Positions 1 through 8,255 of a DNA stretch of 64,000 bases are shown piece after piece (within the stretch, counting starts at the first letter, position 1; each line of letters begins with the position of its first letter). The stretch comes from an uncultured archaeon (GTDB lineage Archaea > Thermoplasmatota > Thermoplasmata > Thermoplasmatales > Thermoplasmataceae): assembly GCA_000965745.1 (NCBI GenBank), contig CP009479.1, forward strand, positions 310,001 through 374,000. Reading direction: 5' to 3'. Under the pieces are notes generated by a model. The model was not told the DNA's origin, did not search any database, and saw only the letters and a list, made by a program, of their open reading frames with translations. Made by a program: the position numbers and the translations under genes.

Positions 1-389
1 AAGAATATTCTTCTGGCGATCTGAGGAGCTATGAACATCAGGAGCAGAACTGGCAGGAAGTAATACGGAGATATCGCGAGGAATTCTATTGATACGATGT
101 AAACACCAAGAAATACAGCGTATATAATCATAGGGAAAAACCTGTAAAGGCTCCCTTTGGTCTGAATGTTTATGGTATCCCCGGCTGCAACGTTTGGTGC
201 GGTCCTGACCGGTTCGGCCTCAGAAACTTCCTCTTTCTGGATGACCGTTTCCTGAGTGACCGGCTCCTGAGGGGTGGATCGCGTGTTTCCGCTAACAGTG
301 CCCTCGCCCAAATAATTGCCGCATTCACCGCAGATCATGTCTGTTGACTTTACTTTGTGCCCGCAATTGGAGCACGTGATTTTGGCCAT
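1..389 (-). CDS. Zinc-ribbon membrane protein (3' end outside window)
   Basis: The reading frame starts at an ATG whose first base is 389 and runs leftward off the window, giving 129 residues of an incomplete protein. The N-terminus is a four-cysteine zinc ribbon (CSNCG near residue 6 and CGEC near residue 20). A Ser/Thr/Pro/Glu-rich linker follows, then two hydrophobic stretches near residues 85-105 and 110-125 that read as membrane segments. This architecture is common in archaea and usually uncharacterised; no function can be assigned. A TATA-like box 22-31 bases upstream supports this start and a leaderless transcript. Confidence 0.75.
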   Translation of the reverse strand, partial: MAKITCSNCGHKVKSTDMICGECGNYLGEGTVSGNTRSTPQEPVTQETVIQKEEVSEAEPVRTAPNVAAGDTINIQTKGSLYRFFPMIIYAVFLGVYIVSIEFLAISPYYFLPVLLLMFIAPQIARRIF

Positions 390-410
390 GGGAATCAATG
401 TAGTTCTGAT

Positions 411-420
411 ATTTATACTT
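411..420 (-). promoter_or_regulatory. TATA-like box of the zinc-ribbon gene
   Basis: On the minus strand the sequence reads AAGTATAAAT. It lies 22-31 bases upstream of the ATG at 389, the usual archaeal spacing for a leaderless mRNA. Confidence 0.5.
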
Positions 421-1014
421 TGTAGTCTCAATACACTGCGGCTCGGGAAGAGATTTCTGACCTGTCAAGGTTTGCAAGCAGAAATAAACATCGGGTTGTG
501 CTGAAAGCAGGATGAAACCTGTAAGGCGGTAATCCCTTCCCATGGAGTGGCCCAGCGGGCGGTAGGTTACTGTTTCTTATCTGACCATGCCTCCGCAAAC
601 AGGACACTCTTCTTGGGTACTGGCCAGAATGAGGCCGACACTGTTCTCCAGACATGCCGTGAATTTTCCTGCACGGAAACCAGGGGCAGGCCTCTCTTTG
701 AGTGCTGTCTCCCCCGGCAGTCATATTTCCCCTACGCCCGTACCTCTCCCGGATCGTGTGGCCTTATCTGTTCGTGACTGCAAAGAAAACCCCAATGAAG
801 CGGATTATAACATACAAACCGTGGAATATCCTGCCCTTCACCTGTAACACCTGGCCCGTCTCCTTTCCTGAAGACTGCAGTTAGTTCATGACTTAAATTG
901 CAAGACATTTTGGTAAACACTGTGATGGGCTTTCAAGGCAGGAAAAAGCGTTTTCAAGGGCCCGGCATAAGATTTACTGCCAACTTTTTTTAGCCAAATT
1001 GGCATCATGCAGCC
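421..1014. other. Long stretch without a convincing gene
   Basis: Several short open frames exist on both strands, but none has a convincing start, composition or recognisable domain. One minus-strand frame ending near 577 contains a Cys-Pro-Val-Cys-Gly-Gly motif close to its stop, which could be the tail of a decayed zinc-binding protein; it has no start codon in frame. The stretch is GC-richer than typical spacers here, which would fit decayed coding sequence. Confidence 0.4.
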
Positions 1015-1027
1015 GAGGGGAGGTATA

Positions 1028-1252
1028 ATGGAGATCGAAGATTTTCTGGAGTCAATCTCGGAATCAGAATATGTGTATTATGACCCAGATACCGGCCTGT
1101 TCTTCAGCTGGAACGGTTTGCAGGTCGTGACGGTGTGGACGACGGATGAGGACGACTACGAGAACATCGATATGTTCACGATCGAGTCGGGGCATGACAC
1201 TGATTTTGTTCAGGAGAAAATTGACGGATACCTGGAATCAATTGAAGAATGA
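1028..1252 (+). CDS. Small acidic protein, function unknown
   Basis: A 74-residue, strongly acidic protein rich in Asp, Glu, Tyr and Ser. The start is placed at the ATG at 1028 because a purine-rich Shine-Dalgarno-like run (GAGGGGAGG) lies just upstream; a frame-compatible ATG at 1007 would place that run inside the gene. No domain is recognised and there are no membrane segments or cysteine motifs. The composition (two Trp, a Tyr pair, many acidic residues) is that of a soluble folded or inhibitor-like protein. It stands alone, upstream of an insertion sequence. Confidence 0.6.
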   Translation: MEIEDFLESISESEYVYYDPDTGLFFSWNGLQVVTVWTTDEDDYENIDMFTIESGHDTDFVQEKIDGYLESIEE

Positions 1253-1401
1253 ACAGGATGTTTGTAATCCTTTTGTGGCGGATCGAAAATGTTCAACTGC
1301 GGAATCTTAATGACATACGGGGAGAAGATGGCCCCCAATGTTGCATCAATCCATGCAGGAATTATGGAGATTGAATAAACCTGAAGATATGGACTCTTAA
1401 T

Positions 1402-2925
1402 CCTTAACTCTTTAGTTTTTACGTAACATGTTGAGGCTCACTCCAAGATCCGTCACCAGCTCTCTCGCCTTCTTCGGTATCTCTCCCATGATTTCCCCTC
1501 CCTCCAGGGCGTATATCTTGATCCTTGACAGGATCAGGAGAATGTCTCTCACGCTGTATTTCCCATCGGTCCTGTTGAGTATCTGGAAGTGAATGTTCAG
1601 TGCGAGAAGGTTGAGGAAGAGATAGGAAAAGAGCATGTGATCGTCCCCGAGATATGACCGATCCGCCTCCAGATCATTCTTGAACACATTGAATGCGTAT
1701 TCAACATACTCTCGCTGCTTGTACAGCCTGTATATCCTCTCCGGGCTCTCTTTGAGGTCGGAGAGAAGATGCACCTTCCCGAATACTTGTGAACCCTCCA
1801 GGAATTGCTTCCGGCTTCTCTTTCCCTGCATGACCCTCTCGAGATAGTCCTTCTCCTCCTCCATCCTCAGTACCGGATCCTCGAATGCATACACTCCACT
1901 CACTGGATTCCAGTATTTCACAGGCCTGCCATCATAATCGAAAACGCCGGTGAACTCACTCGAAGCAGGGATCAGCGATGAGTTCCTCTTCAGCGGAATT
2001 ATGTAGTCAAGATGCAGTTTCCTGAGCTTCTTTATGTTATCAGCCGAGTAAAATCCCTTGTCCGCTATGATCACGCACCGCTCAACCCCGGCCATGATCA
2101 TGGTAGCCTTCATCGTGGAAACATCCCTGATCGAGCCCGGAATGATCCGTATGAATGTTGGCTCTCTCCTCGTGGATGAAAACAGCATCATCAGGTTGAT
2201 CTGTGGCAGATGTGTTCCATGGGAGTTGTGGCCCATCTCCAGAATCGGTATGCTGGAGGATCTGGAGAATATTGCCGTGCTGTCGATGAGTATGTATTCC
2301 CCTCTTGCGCACAGTGATCGCATGACCTCAATCATGCTTTCCTCCGGAAGGGATGAAAGCATTCCAGAGATCGATTTTGCAGTCATGCCTTCATTGAAGA
2401 CCTTGGATAACCATGTCTTCTCGAAGAGATATCGTACCGACTTCATGGGGAGAGGTTGTATCTCCCTGAGAAGCACGTAGATCATGATCCTCTCATGCAG
2501 GTAAGGAAATACCTGCCTCAGCATGGGGAGGATGCTCTTCTCGGCGATTCCGTAGAGAAGGGCAATGTTCCCGTATTCGTAGTCTCCCCTTATCCCCGAT
2601 ATCGCCTGCTTCTTCACGATGCCCCGGGGAGTGACGACTCCAAGGTACTCCGGTGGAAGCGATACTGTCTTCTTCCTTACCCTGTCCCACTTCGTTCTGG
2701 GCCTGTATGCGTAATAATTGTTGCCAAAGTTCCTGATCTGGATCCTGGGTCCCTTGTATTTCTGCACCCAGTCAGGTAATTCATCCATGATACGTACATA
2801 TACATAACATGCATATAAGAATTCCGCGAGGGAAGCATATTCAGAAAGAACTCGAAAAGGCCGACAGATAAAACGAAGTCACGCGATAGGGAACAAACTG
2901 TTATGTAAAACTGGAAGAGTTAAGG
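1402..2925 (-). mobile_element. Complete IS1634-like insertion sequence
   Basis: The element is 1,524 bp and holds one transposase gene. The left end (from 1402) and the reverse complement of the right end (to 2925) match over about 28 bases: both begin CCTTAACTCTT and then share AGTTTT, AC and TAACA. It is flanked by a 6-bp direct repeat CTTAAT (1396-1401 and 2926-2931), consistent with IS1634-type target duplications. Joining the flanks restores the 3' part of a tRNA-Lys gene, so the element jumped into an attachment-site remnant. Intact ends, duplication and gene suggest a recent insertion. Confidence 0.85.
1412..2788 (-). CDS. DDE transposase, IS1634/IS4 superfamily
   Basis: A 458-residue transposase that fills its element. 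The catalytic triad can be read as Asp in the LIDSTA segment, Asp in the IADKGF segment, and Glu in a Y-[QR]-x-R-E-x-x-E-x-A-F context near residue 375, the classic Y-R-E signature region of IS4-like transposases. The reading frame is intact and ends about 10 bases inside the left terminal repeat. A diverged C-terminal fragment of a related transposase lies at 25.4-25.74 kb. It should catalyse cut-and-paste movement of this element. Confidence 0.85.
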   Translation of the reverse strand: MDELPDWVQKYKGPRIQIRNFGNNYYAYRPRTKWDRVRKKTVSLPPEYLGVVTPRGIVKKQAISGIRGDYEYGNIALLYGIAEKSILPMLRQVFPYLHERIMIYVLLREIQPLPMKSVRYLFEKTWLSKVFNEGMTAKSISGMLSSLPEESMIEVMRSLCARGEYILIDSTAIFSRSSSIPILEMGHNSHGTHLPQINLMMLFSSTRREPTFIRIIPGSIRDVSTMKATMIMAGVERCVIIADKGFYSADNIKKLRKLHLDYIIPLKRNSSLIPASSEFTGVFDYDGRPVKYWNPVSGVYAFEDPVLRMEEEKDYLERVMQGKRSRKQFLEGSQVFGKVHLLSDLKESPERIYRLYKQREYVEYAFNVFKNDLEADRSYLGDDHMLFSYLFLNLLALNIHFQILNRTDGKYSVRDILLILSRIKIYALEGGEIMGEIPKKARELVTDLGVSLNMLRKN

Positions 2926-3085
2926 CTTAATCCATAGGTCGGGGGTTCGAACCACCTCGGACCCGCCATATCTCTGTTTATTTCTGTGAGCATTTTCATT
3001 ATTGGATTTTTATTGAATATGAGAAAGTAGTCCATCTTTCAGTTTTGAATGTGGGAGAAACTTGGATTAGGCCAACTTGAAAGAA
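2926..3085 (+). repeat. Attachment-like repeat 1: tRNA-Lys 3' remnant plus flank
   Basis: Together with 1393-1401, from which it is separated by the IS1634 insertion, this restores the anticodon loop (CTCTTAA, anticodon CUU), variable loop, T arm and acceptor 3' strand of a tRNA-Lys, ending with G-CCA at 2965-2968. The T stem has a mismatch (ACCACC instead of ACCCCC), so the copy is decaying. About 115 bp downstream is shared with repeats 2 and 3, including segments reading CTGTGAGCATTTTCATTA and CATCTTTCAGTTTTGAATG. There is no 5' half. The arrangement matches attR-type remnants left by archaeal elements that integrate in tRNA genes. Confidence 0.8.
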
Positions 3086-3214
3086 ATTGCGATAATAATT
3101 TTAAATAAAATTGAATAAAGTGATGCGTCCAATTTATAAGGAGACTTCGTGATAGTTTGTCCACATCCTGTAAATCGTTCCCATTAAAAGTAGTTCCAAG
3201 TATCATTGCTTAAT

Positions 3215-4009
3215 ATGACAATAACCCAAGCTTTAAGGTGTCAAAAAACCCCATCAGGTTTACCTGCTTATTCGCAAAGTGAAATTAAAATATGTACAAC
3301 ACTATATGTGATAGTGGAAAAACCAACTCAGGATGACCAACAGAAGAAGAAAGAAATCATAGTATTAGATCCGTCTGCCCTTCAATACTTGATTGACATT
3401 AGTCTGACTTTGCAGGATGGTTATGAGGTATTTCTACCGGATGAGTTGTATGAGGACTTGGATGAACAGAAAAGATTTTTCTTGATTAAGTTGTTAAACT
3501 ATTGGAACGGCTATAAGTTGTCAGATAAAAGAATCGACAAACTAATATCAGACATTAGAGGTGGGAAAAGAATTCATAAATTTTCAGAATTGGAGTTTGA
3601 ATATAATGATGAGGGAGACCTAACCCTTGAAGAACTTATCAAAAGCAGAAAGGGCCCCCGCGATAGGGAACTAAGATATTGGATTTTTAAAATCATTTCC
3701 AAAACTATAGCGTTTGCTAAGAAATTTCAAGCCTCTATCGTTTCAATGTCTAACAAATTGTTCGACTTACTTTCATCCACATCTATGAATATCTTAAACC
3801 TTTCAAAGGGGTATGTGAAATCTCTGAAAGAATTGCCAGTACTTGTCAGACTGTTGAAGGATAACAAATGGATCAAGAAGAGTAAAAAATACATATCATA
3901 CATAATTGATATGATATCTGGCATAATCGGAGCTTCTAGTATACATCCCATTCTGGGTGGGGCACTTGGAGTAACTGTCCCGAATGTTTTACTCGTGATG
4001 GACCCTTGA
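3215..4009 (+). CDS. PIN-like domain protein with hydrophobic C-terminus
   Basis: 264 residues from the ATG at 3215; a TTG at 3206 would add three residues, and an AT-rich TATA-like tract lies upstream. The N-terminal part reads like a PIN-type nuclease fold: a leading strand ending in Asp (VLDPSAL), a later FLPDELYEDL segment, and a strand with a polar end (SIVSMSNKLFDLL) near residue 180. The last 35 residues are hydrophobic and Gly-rich and could be membrane-associated. It is the first gene after attachment repeat 1, upstream of two other unknown genes on the same strand. The PIN call rests on pattern only; the nuclease role and any antitoxin partner are unproven. Confidence 0.55.
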   Translation: MTITQALRCQKTPSGLPAYSQSEIKICTTLYVIVEKPTQDDQQKKKEIIVLDPSALQYLIDISLTLQDGYEVFLPDELYEDLDEQKRFFLIKLLNYWNGYKLSDKRIDKLISDIRGGKRIHKFSELEFEYNDEGDLTLEELIKSRKGPRDRELRYWIFKIISKTIAFAKKFQASIVSMSNKLFDLLSSTSMNILNLSKGYVKSLKELPVLVRLLKDNKWIKKSKKYISYIIDMISGIIGASSIHPILGGALGVTVPNVLLVMDP

Positions 4010-4131
4010 ATTTATTAAGTTGCTGGCACATCGAGGCCAGGGGTTTAAAGCTTAATCAAACGAAATTCAGCATAATTTATTTATACCGTTGAGTAAATGT
4101 TTCATTAAGTAGGAGTTTACCAAGATTTAGA

Positions 4132-4788
4132 ATGAACAGTGGATTCAGATATAAGAAGAACAGTGGATTTCATTACAGGCCTTACAAAAGGCCCAAAAGA
4201 AATAGGCGTCATGGTACTGTAACATGCTGCTGGTGCCACCAGCCCTTGTCAGACCCCTTAGCAAGGAGTAGGAGGATGGGATCAGATTGTTTTGCAAAAC
4301 ACAACGGTAGGTGCCCACCAGTGAGTTCTACATTTGGTGAGGTTTATTCACATAATCCTTTCGAAGATTCTGGTCTGGAACATCTCTACAGGGTTAGAAA
4401 ATCCCTTAAATTTCTATTTACGACAAAACTTGGTAGGTCTTTACTGTCAAATGCCATAGTTCATGCTTTGTCTCCTATACCAGGCATGGCTCCAGTTGTA
4501 GTAGCATATGATGTCTACAAGGCGTATAAATACGCAAAAATGGGGCATGAAGTCTATACCGCTGTTGAGCGTTGGAGGCAGCACGACAAAAAAGATTTGC
4601 TTAAGACGGAGGGAAACCTCCAAAAGGAAAGCGTTGATGACATAATGGAGAGAACACAAAGTTCAATAATGGATATGGCAACGGTAAATAGAATGGACGC
4701 AAGTTCTTATTCTGATATGATGAGAGGGACACTTTCGGAATCAGCAAGGCATGGATTTGATGAGTTTGCAGGGTTTGTATTGTCATAG
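4132..4788 (+). CDS. DUF6011-like zinc-binding protein
   Basis: 218 residues. The N-terminus is basic (many Arg, Lys, Tyr). It is followed at about residues 30-60 by a Cys/His cluster of the type C-x2-C-H-x-P-L-x-D-P ... G-x-x-C-x-x-K-H, which resembles the small zinc-binding DUF6011 motif found in phage and plasmid proteins. The middle (residues 100-145) has hydrophobic helices, and the C-terminus is polar and helical. The function is unknown. It lies 14 bases upstream of the next gene, suggesting one transcript. Codon use is AT-rich like the rest of this island and unlike the core genes at the right of the window. Confidence 0.6.
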   Translation: MNSGFRYKKNSGFHYRPYKRPKRNRRHGTVTCCWCHQPLSDPLARSRRMGSDCFAKHNGRCPPVSSTFGEVYSHNPFEDSGLEHLYRVRKSLKFLFTTKLGRSLLSNAIVHALSPIPGMAPVVVAYDVYKAYKYAKMGHEVYTAVERWRQHDKKDLLKTEGNLQKESVDDIMERTQSSIMDMATVNRMDASSYSDMMRGTLSESARHGFDEFAGFVLS

Positions 4789-4802
4789 GTGGGAATATAT
4801 AT

Positions 4803-5084
4803 ATGAGTAAAGAATCTGAAATAATAGGGGTAATCTCTGCGAGGAAATACGCACTTTTCGAAACGATCAAAACAGAGCTTTTGGGAAAAAGTGAATTGCA
4901 GGGGTATGACAAAGAAGAGCTTCAAGCAAAATTAAGAGACGCGATATCTACCCTTCCCAATATGATGTTTCTTAGCGAAGAGGAAAAGGAGACTAATAAA
5001 ATAAGACAAGAACTAAAACTTGAACAAATTGGAATTGCCGAGAAAGAAGTTTTTGAGAGGATCAGTAAATACTTGTCGAGTTAG
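4803..5084 (+). CDS. Small helical protein, function unknown
   Basis: 93 residues, charged and predicted mostly helical from its Leu/Glu/Lys pattern, with no cysteine motif or membrane segment. It starts 14 bases after the stop of the preceding zinc-binding protein and probably shares its transcript. The next genes are convergent on the opposite strand, with about 170 AT-rich bases between the two groups. No family is recognised. Confidence 0.55.
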   Translation: MSKESEIIGVISARKYALFETIKTELLGKSELQGYDKEELQAKLRDAISTLPNMMFLSEEEKETNKIRQELKLEQIGIAEKEVFERISKYLSS

Positions 5085-5252
5085 ATTCCCTTCTTAAAAA
5101 GTCTCTTTTAAATTTTACTTTGTATTAGTCCATTTTGGCAAACGATAGATTTTTTGGGCATTTAATGGCCTTTTGCCATCATGCCGCATTGTAAGTGATG
5201 GGGGAGTGGAAGATTAGCGGAACCACGTTGACTTTGTAATGACAAAATCAAT

Positions 5253-6245
5253 CTATTTAAACAACAGATCCAGTATATATGGGGACGGCCCCAAAAGATA
5301 TTGATCCTCCTGGATCTTTCCTAAGTTCATCCCAATCCGAAAGGTTGGTCTTGGAGGGCTATTCTCTAGCGTTTCTATCACACGTTTTACTCTCTTATCT
5401 TCTTCTGAATATCCCACTACGAATACAGAGAAAAATTCCTCATTTATTCCTTGTTCAGACATATATTTTTCAAAATATTTGAACACGTAACCGTCTTCAT
5501 CGGGGAATACCCAACCTAGATTGCCTACTACATTATTTTCATCAAATTCCTCAACATCTCCATGAAATTTCCAAAGATTTCCCCTTGAAGCTACATGAAT
5601 ATTTTTGTTCACTTTTTTAAACTCTTTTGGAAGTCCCCTAATGGCTTTTTCTAATAGGTCGTCCCAATTGAGACTTATTATCTCCTTAATCTTGTTGGGA
5701 AAGTTTTCTGCAATTAACTGATGAGATATGCCGGGAGATTTTTTATCAAGCATTTCTCTAAAAACCTTCTTGAATTTGTAGCATTTTTTAGGGTCGTTTC
5801 GTAGGTCTACATAATCGATAGCTCCACAAAAACGTAATATATCTTTCAACTCATTAGAAAGAGGCATTCCACTTTCAAAAGAAAGTCCAGCACCTGCAAT
5901 GAAGATAGCTCCTTCAACATCGATCTTTTGTTTTGCAGCGCTCATCTTTGTATGCTGACCCAATATAGCTTGAAGAAACGTTCGAGAATACTCTTCAACT
6001 GTCTTAAGTTGTAATGAAGGGTTTAGTTTTCCAATTGTTTTGTCCTCTTCCGAGTACTTCTCCTTCACTTGGTCAAAAATTCTATGCAATATTGGCTCTA
6101 GATTCTCAAGGTTTTCTCTTATATTCGTCAGATAATTCTTCAAGAAACGCACAGTAGAACCTCGCAGAGCCTCAATTGAGGCATCACTTGTGCCAAAACT
6201 CATTAAAATCGCCATGGACCCCCAATAGTCTCTTCGAGTATTCAT
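5253..6245 (-). CDS. SIR2-domain protein, candidate defence effector
   Basis: 330 residues. Residues 1-105 are helical with no recognised fold. A SIR2 Rossmann domain follows: the nucleotide-binding motif AGAGLSFESGMP at 117-128, SLNWDDLLE at 191-199 (typical of prokaryotic antiviral SIR2 proteins), LWKFHGD at 224-230 with the likely catalytic His228, and a final VVGYSEED segment near residue 277. No zinc-binding Cys4 module is visible, which separates it from deacetylase sirtuins. Related proteins in Thoeris, DSR and short-Argonaute systems hydrolyse NAD+. The ATG at 6245 is supported by GGGGTGAT 8 bases upstream, placing the start inside the end of the preceding gene and implying translational coupling. 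NADase activity is inferred from the family. Confidence 0.85.
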   Translation of the reverse strand: MNTRRDYWGSMAILMSFGTSDASIEALRGSTVRFLKNYLTNIRENLENLEPILHRIFDQVKEKYSEEDKTIGKLNPSLQLKTVEEYSRTFLQAILGQHTKMSAAKQKIDVEGAIFIAGAGLSFESGMPLSNELKDILRFCGAIDYVDLRNDPKKCYKFKKVFREMLDKKSPGISHQLIAENFPNKIKEIISLNWDDLLEKAIRGLPKEFKKVNKNIHVASRGNLWKFHGDVEEFDENNVVGNLGWVFPDEDGYVFKYFEKYMSEQGINEEFFSVFVVGYSEEDKRVKRVIETLENSPPRPTFRIGMNLGKIQEDQYLLGPSPYILDLLFK

Positions 6246-7092
6246 CGTGGCTAATCACCCCATTTAGAAATTTCTTTCTCAACGCTGATGAAACGTTATC
6301 CACTTCGTTCAAAATTATCATCCTAAATTTGAAGTTGATTTGACTCTGTATTTTTTCAATTTCTTTAATGTTCTTTGACTTTTTTTCCACATTATTCTCC
6401 TCTAGCTTAGATTTCTCATCCTTGTATTCGATTGCAGAGTCCAATTCATCTAACTCTTTTTCGAGGTCCACCCCATATAGCTTTCTTCTATTGTCAAAGT
6501 CCTTGTTTAAAATTTTTTTAATGTATTGAAGATGGTTTCTTGAATACTTGTACAACTCAATAGCTTGGTTAAGTAATACTATGTTAGACAATGTTAGCAA
6601 AGTATTTTCCTTTGCCTGAGCATATGCCTTGGAAAGAGATTGATCCACAAAGTATTTGTCCAAACCGGAAAATCCAACTAACGTTGAATTTATCAATAAT
6701 TTCTTGTCTGTTGAATGTGTGATTGACGAGTCATTAAATCTTAGACCCGCTAAAGATGCAGACGGCCCGCTACTTTCCTTCTCAAGTGTCGTGCTTCCCG
6801 CCAATTCTTGAAGTTCTATGGCAGTTTCGCTCACTTTTTTTATTTTCTTTATGTTCTCCATCAGGTCAACTTTCTTCTCTTCTATCGCTTGCCTTTTTCC
6901 GCCCAACCTTTTAGTTCTGTACTTCTTAAGAGCAATACTTGAATCTCTCGGGCTATCAACTTTCTCAATGACCTCAAGTTGAAACTTTGTAGAATTCAAT
7001 AGCGTCGATAACCTCTCATATAACTCTTTTTGATCATATTGAGGGTATAGGCTGTACAAACGATCAATCAACTGACTGATGTCCATGTTCAT
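6184..7092 (-). CDS. Unknown coiled-coil protein of the SIR2 operon
   Basis: 302 residues, mostly helical, with no recognised domain. A very charged stretch at about residues 205-255 (Lys/Glu-rich heptad-like pattern) reads as a coiled coil. The region around residues 125-190 is more hydrophobic and could form a globular bundle. The start is ATG 7092, or ATG 7086 two codons later, which fits the GTGAT motif better. It begins 4 bases after the stop of the 304-residue gene, and its 3' end overlaps the SIR2 gene by 62 bases, so the three genes are tightly coupled. In family terms it could be a sensor or scaffold for the SIR2 effector, but nothing in the sequence proves this. Confidence 0.7.
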   Translation of the reverse strand: MNMDISQLIDRLYSLYPQYDQKELYERLSTLLNSTKFQLEVIEKVDSPRDSSIALKKYRTKRLGGKRQAIEEKKVDLMENIKKIKKVSETAIELQELAGSTTLEKESSGPSASLAGLRFNDSSITHSTDKKLLINSTLVGFSGLDKYFVDQSLSKAYAQAKENTLLTLSNIVLLNQAIELYKYSRNHLQYIKKILNKDFDNRRKLYGVDLEKELDELDSAIEYKDEKSKLEENNVEKKSKNIKEIEKIQSQINFKFRMIILNEVDNVSSALRKKFLNGVISHDEYSKRLLGVHGDFNEFWHK

Positions 7093-7096
7093 TGCA

Positions 7097-8011
7097 TCAC
7101 TTCAATTCTCTTTTTAAGGTCTGTGACATTAATTCTGATAATTTGTTTCTGAACTCTGGGGGTAGTTCAATTACTCCTTCCTTTGATTTGGAATCTTGGT
7201 TGATTTCCATGAACACAATGAAGGCTTCCCTCCATTTTCTGAGATATTCCCACACAGTCTTAGTCGTTCGTCCTTCATCTTCAATTATATCTTTCAAATT
7301 GTTTATGGTCTCAAAGTAGGCTGATTTTACTTTTTCTTGATAAAGCTTCGTATCCATTTTCAAAAAGCTTTTTGTATAATCAAATAACCAATCCATAGAC
7401 ATCAAAAGAGCGAGAAATAAGATGTCTCCCTTTACATACCCGGTTAGATTTCCAATTCGTTGTGCTTCGTTAATGACTCCTTTAAAGAGATTGTTTGAGG
7501 GAAAGAGGAGATATTCCTTAGAAGAAATCAAGAAATCAATCAACCACTTAAAGGACGCTTCTGTATGTAATATGTCAATTTCTCTTTCATAGTATGCTTC
7601 ATCTTCTCTAACATCATGTTCGAACTTCCTAAATGCATTCCTAAAGTTCAAGAAGAGGTTCCATAAATTTTCAGTCGCATTCTTTCCTCTTAAATCTAAT
7701 GAGCCTAAGTGAGTGAGTAGTTCTGTCCCAGGGAGCCTTGCTTGGCTTAGATATTCTGTCTCAAGCTTAGTTGGGTCTTGATTCGAAAATGCTGTATAAT
7801 TTATTGCGGCAATTCTAATTATAAAGCCAGCTATACCGGAATTTATGTCATTTGAAATCATAGCGTCCGAGAGAACTCTATTGGAGTATATTGTCATAAA
7901 AAAGTAATCGGACTTATCGAAAGCAGCTTGAGCAGCTTCAATATGATCTCTTATCACCCCATGATCTTTTGTGCTAGACACTCCTAAAACCACCAAGTTA
8001 TCGACAAACAA
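7097..8011 (-). CDS. Unknown helical protein, first gene of the SIR2 operon
   Basis: 304 residues, predicted almost entirely helical, with alternating aromatic and charged residues and one hydrophobic helix near residues 195-215 (FLALLMSMDWLFDY). No motif is recognised. There is no ATG at the 5' end; TTG at 8011 is the best start because a TATA-like box lies 30 bases upstream, which fits a leaderless mRNA. It is followed after 4 bases by the coiled-coil gene and then the SIR2 gene. The composition suits a partner, sensor or immunity protein; no function is assigned. Confidence 0.7.
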   Translation of the reverse strand: MFVDNLVVLGVSSTKDHGVIRDHIEAAQAAFDKSDYFFMTIYSNRVLSDAMISNDINSGIAGFIIRIAAINYTAFSNQDPTKLETEYLSQARLPGTELLTHLGSLDLRGKNATENLWNLFLNFRNAFRKFEHDVREDEAYYEREIDILHTEASFKWLIDFLISSKEYLLFPSNNLFKGVINEAQRIGNLTGYVKGDILFLALLMSMDWLFDYTKSFLKMDTKLYQEKVKSAYFETINNLKDIIEDEGRTTKTVWEYLRKWREAFIVFMEINQDSKSKEGVIELPPEFRNKLSELMSQTLKRELK

Positions 8012-8040
8012 TAAAGTGAGTCTATGTTTGCCATCTTGTC

Positions 8041-8050
8041 ACAATATAAA
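8041..8050 (-). promoter_or_regulatory. TATA-like box of the SIR2 operon
   Basis: On the minus strand this reads TTTATATTGT. It begins about 39 and ends about 30 bases upstream of the TTG start at 8011. It implies that the 304-, 302- and 330-residue genes are transcribed together, separately from the winged-helix gene that ends at 8256. Confidence 0.45.
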
Positions 8051-8255
8051 CTGCAATATTAAAATTTAGCAGACGGCATACACTCTAGTGCATGAATGTG
8101 CTATGGCATTTTCAAAATCTTTGAATGGCCCATAAACTATGAGACAATAACCCCGTTTAGGACCATGACTAAATTTGGCTCAAGTCAAGGATTTCCAACC
8201 TTAGCAAGCATTTTGATAAACAGTAATTTTTTTGGACTAAGAGTATAGCTAGATA

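Noticed and set aside
547-920. Small overlapping frames near the left edge
   Set aside because: None has a start with a ribosome site or TATA box, and overlapping frames on both strands are equally open, as expected by chance in GC-richer sequence.
2058-2480. Open frames antiparallel to the IS1634 transposase
   Set aside because: They are shadows of the transposase codons, without motifs or ribosome sites.
2926-2968. An intact tRNA-Lys gene
   Set aside because: Only the anticodon-to-3' part is present; the D arm and 5' acceptor strand are missing at all three copies.
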